The notes under the pieces were generated by a model. It was given only the letters and a program-made list of their open reading frames with translations, had not been told where the DNA came from and ran no database searches. Shown in pieces: positions 1 through 4,874 of a DNA stretch of 5,288 bases (position 1 is the first letter of the stretch; each line of letters begins with the position of its first letter). The position numbers and the translations under genes are program-made. The stretch lies in NCBI GenBank assembly GCA_031273645.1, contig JAISRM010000020.1, forward strand, positions 1 to 5,288, given 5' to 3'. This DNA comes from Endomicrobium sp. Lineage in GTDB: Bacteria; Elusimicrobiota; Endomicrobiia; Endomicrobiales; Endomicrobiaceae.

Positions 1-518
1 AAAGGCTCAGGCATTACATAGAATTGGAGTATCTTAAGCGCATATTTTCGCAAAAACGCAGCTATGATTTTATCGCGCAATACCATGCAGAAGTTGTAGG
101 GATGGTTTTTGAATTGATACAAAACGACGATGGACAAGTGTCAAAGAGTTTGGCGGAAATCTTAAACGACGAAAAATTTTTGCGGCAAAATTACGATAAG
201 ATATTGAAGGCTTTAACCGAGTTTTACAATAAACTGTACTGCAATTCCATAATGACCAGAAATTCAAACCCGCAAAATATTTTGCTGCAAGAATCAAAAA
301 ACGGCTGGCGTTTCGTTTTGATTGACGATATAGGAACTACGACTTTGATTCATTTTGAATATTATTTTAAGTTTCTTGCAAGAATAAAAACAAAAAAATA
401 TTTCTTAAGATTTTTAAACCGCATTGAAAGACGCTATAATAATATCCCTCTGGCCGTAAAACTTGCCAACGATGCAAAAAATATTTTAAATTTGGACAAA
501 AAGGCAAATCCCCGCTAA
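1..518 (+). CDS. yrbL: YrbL-family protein (PhoP regulatory network protein-like, kinase fold), 5' partial
   Basis: The frame is open to the left edge (first full codon at 3), so the TTG at 24 is probably internal and the true start lies outside the window. About 171 residues are visible; compared from memory with E. coli YrbL (~210 aa), roughly the first 45 are missing. Matching landmarks in order are a HYxELxYLKR stretch at the left edge, QYH at about nt 78-89, VFELIQNDDG, the NPQNILLQ loop (from nt 267), and FVLIDDIGTTTLI (DDIG from nt 324), followed by a basic LARIKTKKYFLRFLNRIERR helix. The NPQN and DD(I)G motifs resemble the catalytic loop and metal-binding loop of kinase-like folds, which is why YrbL is grouped there; its biochemical role is unknown. 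The loop between QYH and VFELI is about five residues shorter than in E. coli YrbL. The C-terminus looks intact. No downstream partner gene survives: repeat-rich DNA follows. Confidence 0.85.
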   Translation, partial: RLRHYIELEYLKRIFSQKRSYDFIAQYHAEVVGMVFELIQNDDGQVSKSLAEILNDEKFLRQNYDKILKALTEFYNKLYCNSIMTRNSNPQNILLQESKNGWRFVLIDDIGTTTLIHFEYYFKFLARIKTKKYFLRFLNRIERRYNNIPLAVKLANDAKNILNLDKKANPR

Positions 519-634
519 TGAAGTCTAAATTTTTGAAGTTAAGCATAAAGAAATTAATTCAACGCTCAGCGGCAATAAAAACGGGCATTATTCAAAAGCT
601 TAGATTCAATAATCACCCCAGACGCGCTTTTTAG
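518..634 (+). CDS. Possible 38-aa basic small ORF or truncated gene remnant
   Basis: An ATG overlaps the stop codon of the yrbL-like gene (TAATG) and opens a 38-codon frame ending at TAG 632-634. The peptide starts MKSKFLKLSIKK and ends NNHPRRAF; it is strongly basic, with 12 Lys/Arg and no Asp or Glu. The stop-start overlap is typical of translational coupling, but there is no Shine-Dalgarno sequence before the ATG and no recognisable family. It could be a real coupled small protein, the first codons of a gene destroyed when the repeat cluster downstream arrived, or chance. It is listed because nothing else explains these bases. Confidence 0.2.
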   Translation: MKSKFLKLSIKKLIQRSAAIKTGIIQKLRFNNHPRRAF

Positions 635-718
635 CGGATTGAAACTGTAAATTTTTTAGGGGAAAAACTGAAGTTGGCTTTAAAGGAATCGGGACAAACT
701 TTGAGATATTTTGAGAGA

Positions 719-746
719 ACAGACTGCGTCTGCAGACGAAGTCTGT
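719..746. repeat. 28-bp near-perfect palindrome followed by T5 (possible terminator hairpin)
   Basis: The sequence reads ACAGACT-G-CGTCTGCAGACG-A-AGTCTGT. The central 12 bp are a perfect palindrome and the outer 7-bp arms are exact reverse complements, with a single G/A mismatch pair between them. A T5 run ends at 750, so on the + strand it could work as a rho-independent terminator for upstream transcription, although it lies about 200 nt past the yrbL-like stop and its centre leaves little loop. Its left arm extended to 12 bp (719-730) recurs as the exact reverse complement at 1249-1260, on the far side of the repeat cluster. Confidence 0.6.
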
Positions 747-761
747 TTTTCAGAGTTTGTC

Positions 762-781
762 ATTGCCATGAAAATGGGAAT
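762..781 (+). repeat. Degenerate ATTCCC-N8-GGGAAT palindrome (AT class)
   Basis: This unit reads ATTGCCATGAAAATGGGAAT. It is the AT-class palindrome with one arm base changed (G at 765 instead of C), breaking one stem pair. The corresponding unit in copy B (1020-1039) is perfect, so this copy is the one that drifted. Confidence 0.75.
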
Positions 782-794
782 AGCCGCCGCCGTC

Positions 795-814
795 ATTCCC
801 GCGAAAGCGGGAAT
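795..814 (+). repeat. ATTCCC-N8-GGGAAT palindrome (GC class)
   Basis: A perfect 8-bp stem ATTCCCGC/GCGGGAAT is closed by a GAAA loop on the + strand. It is preceded by CGTC and followed by CCATGTTTA. The ATTCCC-N8-GGGAAT layout is the same as the dRS3 repeat units described in Neisseria, which serve there as recombination targets; the identity of the family here is an inference. Confidence 0.85.
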
Positions 815-901
815 CCATGTTTAATATTAATACAGTCTCTAACATTATTTCTTTTTAAAAACGTAATGTAAAAATAATTTTTTAGTAAACGTGGATTCCC
901 A

Positions 902-962
902 CCCGATAGAGACACTCGAGTGCAGGCTGCTTAGGAAGAACGAATATTAAAAACGCGGGAAT
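902..962. repeat. Disrupted palindrome: split half-sites with ~50-bp unrelated filler
   Basis: Copy A leaves its partner after ATTCCCA (895-901). The right half GCGGGAAT appears only at 955-962, followed by GACAAAC as at the other units. The ~50 bp between contain CACCCGA (901-907) facing TCGAGTG further on, which can pair with one wobble, and the perfect palindrome CACTCGAGTG (913-922). The filler does not resemble the other repeats here. It may be another palindrome variant, a replaced loop or a small insertion. Confidence 0.5.
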
Positions 963-1019
963 GACAAACTTTGAGACATTCTGAGACGACAGACTTCGCT
1001 TGTTTTGTTTGTGTCTGTC

Positions 1020-1039
1020 ATTCCCATGAAAATGGGAAT
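1020..1039 (+). repeat. ATTCCC-N8-GGGAAT palindrome (AT class)
   Basis: A perfect stem ATTCCCAT/ATGGGAAT carries a GAAA loop on the + strand. It is the exact reverse complement of the unit at 1153-1172. Immediately downstream is a short GCC triplet run (GCCGCCGCCG, 1041-1050) leading into the next palindrome. Confidence 0.85.
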
Positions 1040-1052
1040 AGCCGCCGCCGTC

Positions 1053-1072
1053 ATTCCCGCGAAAGCGGGAAT
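1053..1072 (+). repeat. ATTCCC-N8-GGGAAT palindrome (GC class)
   Basis: Identical to the unit at 795-814, with an 8-bp stem and GAAA loop on the + strand. With its flank CCATGTTTA it pairs as an extended inverted repeat with the unit at 1220-1239. Confidence 0.85.
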
Positions 1073-1152
1073 CCATGTTTAATATTAATACAGTCTCTAC
1101 CATTATTTCTTTTTAAAAACGTAATGTAAAAATAATTTTTTAGTAAACGTGG

Positions 1153-1172
1153 ATTCCCATTTTCATGGGAAT
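1153..1172 (-). repeat. ATTCCC-N8-GGGAAT palindrome (AT class, inverted)
   Basis: Reads ATTCCCATTTTCATGGGAAT on the + strand, the exact reverse complement of 1020-1039; the GAAA loop is therefore on the - strand. It closes the right side of copy B and is followed by GACAAGAACG and an orphan GGGGAATGAC half-site. Confidence 0.85.
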
Positions 1173-1219
1173 GACAAGAACGACGGGGAATGACAAACAG
1201 AATTTTTTAGTAAACATGT

Positions 1220-1239
1220 ATTCCCGCTTTCGCGGGAAT
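1220..1239 (-). repeat. ATTCCC-N8-GGGAAT palindrome (GC class, inverted)
   Basis: Reads ATTCCCGCTTTCGCGGGAAT, the reverse complement of 795-814 and 1053-1072. It is preceded by AATTTTTTAGTAAACATGT, which matches the right end of the long repeats, and followed by GACAAAC. It is the last intact palindrome of the cluster. Confidence 0.85.
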
Positions 1240-1260
1240 GACAAACCGGACGCAGTCTGT

Positions 1261-1300
1261 TTTGCGTTAATGTCTGACAGCGCGGGCGCTCGTTCGCAAA
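1261..1300. repeat. Two-tier inverted repeat just upstream of the channel gene
   Basis: The outer arms TTTGCG (1261-1266) and CGCAAA (1295-1300) enclose an inner stem AGCGC-GG-GCGCT (1279-1290). The right outer arm overlaps the proposed -35 element at 1293-1298. It could be the fading edge of the repeat cluster or a small regulatory structure; there is no T-run, so a terminator is unlikely. Confidence 0.35.
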
Positions 1301-1321
1301 TAAATAATATTTTAATATAAT
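1293..1321 (+). promoter_or_regulatory. Candidate sigma70-type promoter for the MscS/YbdG gene
   Basis: TTCGCA (1293-1298, 4/6 to TTGACA) and a consensus TATAAT (1316-1321) are separated by 17 bp. The -10 ends 6 nt before the ATG at 1328, so the predicted transcription start falls at or next to that ATG. Unless translation begins at the later ATG (1355), the mRNA would be leaderless. Confidence 0.6.
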
Positions 1322-1327
1322 AGGTAT

Positions 1328-2563
1328 ATGCAATATATAGTCAGCCTTTTTGAGATGTTTAATTTTCCGCAAAAATATATCGCGCTGGTTTCCGGCGGCG
1401 CGACTATTGCGGTATTTTTTATTTTGCTGTTTCTGTCATGGCATTTGTTTAATTATATCTCTCACAGGTTTTTATACAGCAAATATTTTCATTTAAAAAA
1501 TAAAGAATGGCAGGAAGCCGTAAAAGAAACAAACTTTTTGGCAGATTTTGGATATTTAGGAGCCGGTTTTATCGCGCAGGCCGCCGTAGAATTTTTCTTT
1601 CCTCCGGAATACATTTTAATTAATTCGATAGCTTTAAAACTTATAACCTCTTATTTCCAGCTGTGCATTCTTATAGCGGCAAACGACGTTCTGACCGTAG
1701 TCTATAAAGTTAACAAGTCAAACCCGCATATGCCGATAAAAGGAATTATACAGTTTATAAGGATCTTTATAAATTTCTTCGGGATTCTTATAATGTTTGC
1801 CTATTTTATAGGAAAAGAACCGACTTATTTCATATCGGCTCTCGGAGTTATAGCCTCAGTTTTAATGATAATTTTCAAAGATACGATTTTAGGCCTTACG
1901 GCAAGCTGGCAGCTTGCCATGAACGAAATGCTGCATATAGGTGATTGGATAGAAGTTCCAAAACACAATGCCGACGGCGAAGTTATCGATATATCTCTTA
2001 CCACCATATCCGTTCAAAACTGGGATAAAACGATAATTACCATACCGGCTTACGATTTGATAGCAAACTCATTTCAAAACTGGCGCGGCATGAGCGAAGC
2101 CGGCGGACGCAGAATAAAAAGAGCGGTTTTTATCGACATGCAAAGCATAAAATTTGCAGATAAAATTTTGCTTGCGCGGCTTTCAAAAATAGAGCTTATC
2201 AAAGATTATATCGCTAAAAAAGAGGAAGAACTGCAAACTTATAACGCAGCGCATGATATTACGTCGAGCATCATAAACGGAAGAGCGTTAACTAATATCG
2301 GCGTATTCAGAGCTTATTGCGACGCTTATATAAAAAGCAGGCCGTATATAAGCCCGAACTTTACAACTATGGTTCGCCAGCTGCCTATTACGCCGCAGGG
2401 TTTGCCGCTTGAAATATACTGTTTTACGTCAACAACCGAATGGACGGCATATGAAAGATACCAGTCGGACATTTTTGACCACATTCTTTCCGTCATGAAA
2501 GAGTTTGATTTATGCGTTTTTCAAGAGCCTACCGGCGCAAACTTTCAATCGCTTATCAAATAA
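1328..2563 (+). CDS. ybdG: MscS-family small/miniconductance mechanosensitive channel, YbdG type
   Basis: Inner-membrane channel that would open on membrane tension during osmotic downshock to release solutes. The 411-residue protein is close to E. coli YbdG (415 aa). Hydrophobic segments lie near residues 18-43, 73-91, 96-126, 139-161 and 165-185, fitting the five-helix plan of this subgroup; the last one (YFISALGVIASVLMIIFKD) is the pore-lining helix position of MscS. The MscS beta domain follows with HIGDWIEVP (203-211), GEVIDISLTTISVQNWD (217-233) and IPAYDLIANSFQNWRGM (239-255). The YbdG signature GRRIKRAVFID (260-270) comes next, and the long C-terminal domain ends in ISPNF and TSTTEWTAYE. 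The ATG at 1328 has only a weak AGGT before it and sits at the predicted +1. An alternative start is Met10 (ATG 1355). It stands alone between the repeat cluster and hydE. Confidence 0.93.
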   Translation: MQYIVSLFEMFNFPQKYIALVSGGATIAVFFILLFLSWHLFNYISHRFLYSKYFHLKNKEWQEAVKETNFLADFGYLGAGFIAQAAVEFFFPPEYILINSIALKLITSYFQLCILIAANDVLTVVYKVNKSNPHMPIKGIIQFIRIFINFFGILIMFAYFIGKEPTYFISALGVIASVLMIIFKDTILGLTASWQLAMNEMLHIGDWIEVPKHNADGEVIDISLTTISVQNWDKTIITIPAYDLIANSFQNWRGMSEAGGRRIKRAVFIDMQSIKFADKILLARLSKIELIKDYIAKKEEELQTYNAAHDITSSIINGRALTNIGVFRAYCDAYIKSRPYISPNFTTMVRQLPITPQGLPLEIYCFTSTTEWTAYERYQSDIFDHILSVMKEFDLCVFQEPTGANFQSLIK

Positions 2564-2581
2564 TCCCATATATGCTAAAAT
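2553..2581 (+). promoter_or_regulatory. Candidate extended -10 promoter for hydE-mnmA
   Basis: TTATCA (2553-2558, 4/6) is followed after 17 bp by TAAAAT (2576-2581), with TG at 2573-2574 giving an extended -10. The -35 lies within the last codons of the channel gene. The -10 ends exactly 6 nt before the hydE ATG, the same distance as at the channel gene, again predicting a leaderless start. Read-through from ybdG is also possible because no terminator is visible in the 24-bp gap. Confidence 0.5.
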
Positions 2582-2587
2582 ACCCTC

Positions 2588-3682
2588 ATGAATACCGATA
2601 TTGATTTAATACTAAACAAAGCCGCCTTAGAACATTTTTTAACCGAAAAAGAAATACTGCGCCTGCTTGAACTTAAAGATTTTTCCGCGCTTACCTGCGC
2701 GGCAGACAGCGTGCGGCAAAAATATCTTGGAGACGAAGTTCATTTGCGCGCTTTGATAGAATTTTCAAATTACTGCGGGCAAAACTGCGTTTACTGCGGG
2801 CTTAGACGAGATAACCGCGTTTTAGAACGCTACCGAATAGAACCCGACGAGATTATAGAACTTGCAAAAAAAGCAAAAAGCTACGGATATAAAACAATAG
2901 TTTTACAATCCGGAGAAGACCGCTATTACAGCGTTGAAAAGTTAGTAAAAATAATATCAGAAATTAAAAAGTCAGATATGGCGCTTACTTTAAGAATAGG
3001 CGAAAAAACTTACGAAGAATACAAAGCTTTCCGCGACGCCGGCGCCGATAGATATCTTCTTAGAATTGAAACGACGGACGAAGAACTTTATGCAAAATAC
3101 GATCCGGGCATGAGCCTTTCAAACAGAAAACAATGCCTTGAAAATATTAAAAAACTCGGCTACGAAACAGGCTCCGGAATTATCGTAGGGCTTCCCGGAC
3201 AGACCCTGCAAAGCATAGCAAAAGACATCCTCTACTTAAAATCAATTCCTGTCGATATGGCCGGCATAGGTCCTTTTATTTACAATCCCGACACTCCGGT
3301 TTATTGCGGCAAAACTCAAAATTTGGAATTTAAAACCCGCCTAAAAGAGTTTGAAAAAAATAATTTTGAGACGTCGCTTAAAGTGATGGCGGTTTTAAGG
3401 CTTCTTATGCCCGACATCAACATACCGGCTACCACGGCTATGGAAACGCTAAATCCTCAGGGAAGAATAATAGCCCTGCAAAGCGGAGCAAACGTCGTAA
3501 TGCCGAATGCTACGGAAGGCGAACGAAGAAAACAATACGCCATTTACCCGGGGAAAATATGCATATCCGACACTCCGGCAAAATGCAGTTTCTGCATAAC
3601 AAATAAAATCAAATCCATAGGAAGAACAGTTTCGCAGCATCAGGGCTTTCACAAAAAAGCGATCAATAAGGAATATATATGA
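2588..3682 (+). CDS. hydE: [FeFe]-hydrogenase maturase HydE (radical SAM)
   Basis: Radical SAM enzyme that helps build the organometallic H-cluster of [FeFe] hydrogenase with HydF and HydG, in the cytoplasm. The 364-residue protein carries the radical-SAM motif CX3CX2C as Cys63, Cys67 and Cys70 (NYCGQNCVYCGLR), followed by the HydE-typical RRDN and ERYR. Further landmarks are LQSGEDRY (from residue 106), ETTDEELY, GLPGQT and IGPFIYNPDTP in the TIM barrel. A second triplet, Cys325-X7-Cys333-X2-Cys336, has the spacing of the accessory cluster of Thermotoga maritima HydE. The related methylornithine synthase PylB is the main alternative, but the SGED stretch and C-terminal triplet favour HydE. 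No Shine-Dalgarno sequence precedes the ATG. The stop overlaps the mnmA start (ATGA). hydF, hydG and the hydrogenase itself are not in the window. Confidence 0.93.
   Translation: MNTDIDLILNKAALEHFLTEKEILRLLELKDFSALTCAADSVRQKYLGDEVHLRALIEFSNYCGQNCVYCGLRRDNRVLERYRIEPDEIIELAKKAKSYGYKTIVLQSGEDRYYSVEKLVKIISEIKKSDMALTLRIGEKTYEEYKAFRDAGADRYLLRIETTDEELYAKYDPGMSLSNRKQCLENIKKLGYETGSGIIVGLPGQTLQSIAKDILYLKSIPVDMAGIGPFIYNPDTPVYCGKTQNLEFKTRLKEFEKNNFETSLKVMAVLRLLMPDINIPATTAMETLNPQGRIIALQSGANVVMPNATEGERRKQYAIYPGKICISDTPAKCSFCITNKIKSIGRTVSQHQGFHKKAINKEYI
3668..3672 (+). promoter_or_regulatory. Ribosome binding site of mnmA inside the hydE end
   Basis: AAGGA lies 6 nt before the mnmA ATG at 3679, within the last codons of hydE. 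It confirms the start choice and contrasts with ybdG and hydE, which lack such a site. Confidence 0.75.
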
Positions 3683-4749
3683 AAATTCTCGTCGGATTAA
3701 GCGGCGGAGTTGATTCTGCCGTCGCCGCTTATCTTCTAAAAAAGCAGGGGCACGAAGTTACGGGCGCAATGATGTCGATATGGGACAATTCCATTGCCGC
3801 GCCGAAAAACAAAAGCGCCGACGCATGCTTGGGGCCTGAAGAAGAAGACATAGAAAACGTAAAAAAAATAGCCTCTTTTCTGGGCATTTCCTGCCGTATA
3901 ATAGACTGCCGCGACGAATATAAAAAAGTGGTGCTTGAAAATTTCAAAAACGAATACAGATCCGGACGCACGCCAAACCCGTGCGTATGGTGCAACGCGC
4001 ATATAAAATTCGGCGTTCTTCCGGCGACGGCAAAAAAACTCGGAATGAGCTTTGATAAATTTGCCACCGGACATTATGCAAACATAGAATTTAGCGAAAG
4101 CATGCAAATGCACAGGCTAAAAAAAGCAAAAGACCAAAATAAAGACCAGACGTATTTTCTCTACAGGCTTACTCAAAAAAATCTTTCTGAAATTCTTTTT
4201 CCTCTCGGGAAATATTTAAAAGACGAAGCGCGCGCCATAGCAAAAGATATAAATCTTCCCGTAGCTGAAAAACCCGACAGCCAAGATTTTTACTGCGGCG
4301 ATTACAACGATATTCTGCAGTTTAAAGCAAATTCCGGAGACATTGCAGATAAAGACGGAAAAATACTCGGCAAACATAACGGAATCTGGAATTACACTAT
4401 AGGAAAAAGAAAAGGTCTCGGACTTAAAGGCGGCTCAAAAGAACCTCTCTACGTTATTAATATTCTTGCAAAACAAAACGTTATCGTCGTCGGTTCTAAA
4501 GACGACTTATACTCGCGCGAACTTACGGCTGAAAAAATATCGTGGGGATCGATAAAACCGCCTAAAGAAAAAATTTACGTGAACGCAAAAATACGACAGC
4601 AGCACAAGCCGGCAAAAGCCGAAGTAATTCCCATTGAAGAAAACAAAGTCATTGTGAATTTTGAAGAGCCGCAAATGTCGGTTACGGCCGGACAAAGCGT
4701 AGTTTTTTATCAGGACGATATTGTTTTAGGCGGCGGTATTATAATGTAA
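3679..4749 (+). CDS. mnmA: tRNA-specific 2-thiouridylase MnmA (TrmU)
   Basis: Cytoplasmic enzyme that uses ATP and a persulfide sulfur donor to thiolate U34 of the Lys, Glu and Gln tRNAs. The 356 residues match the usual length. The ATP PP-loop SGGVDS is at residues 8-13. The first catalytic cysteine region is GRTPNPCVWCNAHIKFG (Cys102, Cys105), followed by ATGHYA (129-134), KDQTYFLYRL (155-164) and FPLGKYLKDEAR. The second catalytic cysteine is in KPDSQDFYCGDY (Cys206). The C-terminal barrel begins GKHNGIWNYTIGKRKGLGL (231-249) and ends VTAGQSVVFYQDDIVLGGGII. The second cysteine is one position later than in the common DSQDICF-type motif. The ATGA overlap with hydE and the internal AAGGA indicate translational coupling. 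A terminator follows directly, so this is the last gene of its unit. Confidence 0.96.
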   Translation: MKILVGLSGGVDSAVAAYLLKKQGHEVTGAMMSIWDNSIAAPKNKSADACLGPEEEDIENVKKIASFLGISCRIIDCRDEYKKVVLENFKNEYRSGRTPNPCVWCNAHIKFGVLPATAKKLGMSFDKFATGHYANIEFSESMQMHRLKKAKDQNKDQTYFLYRLTQKNLSEILFPLGKYLKDEARAIAKDINLPVAEKPDSQDFYCGDYNDILQFKANSGDIADKDGKILGKHNGIWNYTIGKRKGLGLKGGSKEPLYVINILAKQNVIVVGSKDDLYSRELTAEKISWGSIKPPKEKIYVNAKIRQQHKPAKAEVIPIEENKVIVNFEEPQMSVTAGQSVVFYQDDIVLGGGIIM

Positions 4750-4771
4750 TTCTTAAAATAAATAAATTGGG

Positions 4772-4806
4772 AAAGCCGGGCAGATTAAAATCTGTCCGGC
4801 TTTTTT
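4772..4806 (+). terminator. Rho-independent terminator after mnmA
   Basis: A stem AGCCGGGCAGAT (4774-4785) pairs with ATCTGTCCGGCT (4790-4801), with one G-U pair and a TAAA loop, and two further A-T pairs can form at the base. The stem leads directly into T6 (4801-4806). It begins 22 nt after the mnmA stop and separates the hydE-mnmA unit from the metY unit. Confidence 0.93.
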
Positions 4807-4808
4807 CA

Positions 4809-4826
4809 TTAAACATATATGTTTAA
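4809..4826. promoter_or_regulatory. 18-bp perfect palindrome, putative operator 1
   Basis: TTAAACATATATGTTTAA is its own reverse complement. It lies 10 bp upstream of the -35 of the strong promoter at 4837-4865, and a second copy (16/18 identical) lies just past the predicted transcription start. Paired palindromes around a promoter suggest a dimeric regulator; which one is unknown. Confidence 0.5.
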
Positions 4827-4836
4827 AAAATAATGC

Positions 4837-4865
4837 TTGACAAAAGAGAAAATATTAATTATCAT
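4837..4865 (+). promoter_or_regulatory. Strong sigma70-type promoter for the small gene and metY
   Basis: A perfect TTGACA (4837-4842) and TATCAT (4860-4865, 5/6) are separated by 17 bp. The predicted start is near 4872, giving a leader of about 160 nt before the 56-aa gene. The upstream terminator insulates it from mnmA. Confidence 0.75.
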
Positions 4866-4874
4866 TTCATAAAA

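Larger units (their letters stand above)
758..901 (+). repeat. Long direct repeat, copy A (144 bp)
   Basis: This block matches 1016-1159 at 142 of 144 positions (my alignment, offset 258). The differences are at 765 (G here, C in copy B) and 842 (A here, C in copy B). The similarity continues less exactly upstream: GACAAACTTTGAGA at 693 corresponds to the same string at 963 (offset 270). The copy therefore belongs to a larger tandem-like unit of about 260-270 bp. It contains a degenerate AT-type palindrome (762-781) and an intact GC-type palindrome (795-814). It ends abruptly inside what should be the next palindrome. Confidence 0.9.
1016..1159 (+). repeat. Long direct repeat, copy B (144 bp)
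   Basis: This is the second copy of the 758-901 block (142/144 identical). Unlike copy A, it runs on into a complete terminal palindrome (1153-1172). The 24 bp at 1016-1039 and at 1153-1176 are exact inverted repeats of each other, so this copy has the shape of a small non-autonomous element with inverted ends. The shared core between the palindromes is A/T-rich and carries no gene. Confidence 0.9.
1050..1175. mobile_element. REPIN/MITE-like element: two opposed palindromes around an A/T-rich core
   Basis: The ends are imperfect inverted repeats of about 32 bp. The left end begins GTCATTCCCGC and finishes at CCATGTTTA (about 1082). The right end begins TAAACGTGG at about 1144 and finishes GGGAATGAC at 1175. 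Each end contains one 20-bp palindrome, GC class on the left and AT class on the right, in opposite orientation. A pair of inverted REP-like hairpins about 130 bp across is the layout called REPIN in other bacteria, where a RAYT-type transposase encoded elsewhere is the presumed mover. No such gene is in this window. Target-site duplications are not evident. Confidence 0.5.
635..1300. other. Repeat-rich intergenic region without genes
   Basis: This stretch contains no credible gene. It holds five intact 20-bp palindromes of the form ATTCCC-N8-GGGAAT, one degenerate copy, at least two orphan half-sites (around 954-962 and 1185-1192), two long direct copies (758-901 and 1016-1159) and a 28-bp near-palindrome (719-746). 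Reading frames across it translate the palindromes into HSRESGN-type peptides, a familiar artefact of such repeats. The A-run/T-run motif AATTTTTTAG recurs at 650, 876, 1134 and 1201; the last three continue as AATTTTTTAGTAAAC. No transposase gene is present, so any mobility would depend on an enzyme encoded elsewhere. Confidence 0.85.

Noticed and set aside
674..871. 65-codon + strand frame
   Set aside because: It translates the palindromes (HSRESGNP) and the A/T-rich repeat core; the same bases recur as copy B. No ribosome site or family match.
882..1103. 73-codon - strand frame
   Set aside because: It spans the filler and the start of copy B in reverse; the peptide (DSRFRGNDGG type) is the usual read-through of these inverted repeats.
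762..1239. CRISPR array
   Set aside because: The palindromic units are unevenly spaced, occur in both orientations, and the DNA between two of them is itself duplicated, unlike unique spacers. No cas gene is visible.
1163..1372. 69-codon - strand frame
   Set aside because: It contains CHSRESGN from the palindrome and overlaps the promoter and first codons of the channel gene on the other strand.
2588..3682. PylB (methylornithine synthase) instead of HydE
   Set aside because: PylB is a close relative, but the C-terminal CX7CX2C cluster triplet, the GLRRDN stretch after the radical-SAM cysteines and LQSGED fit HydE better, and no pyl genes are present.
3729..4113. Long - strand frames (112 and 125 codons) opposite mnmA
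   Set aside because: They lie antisense to the conserved PP-loop and cysteine regions of mnmA, have no family resemblance and are explained by codon bias of the sense gene.
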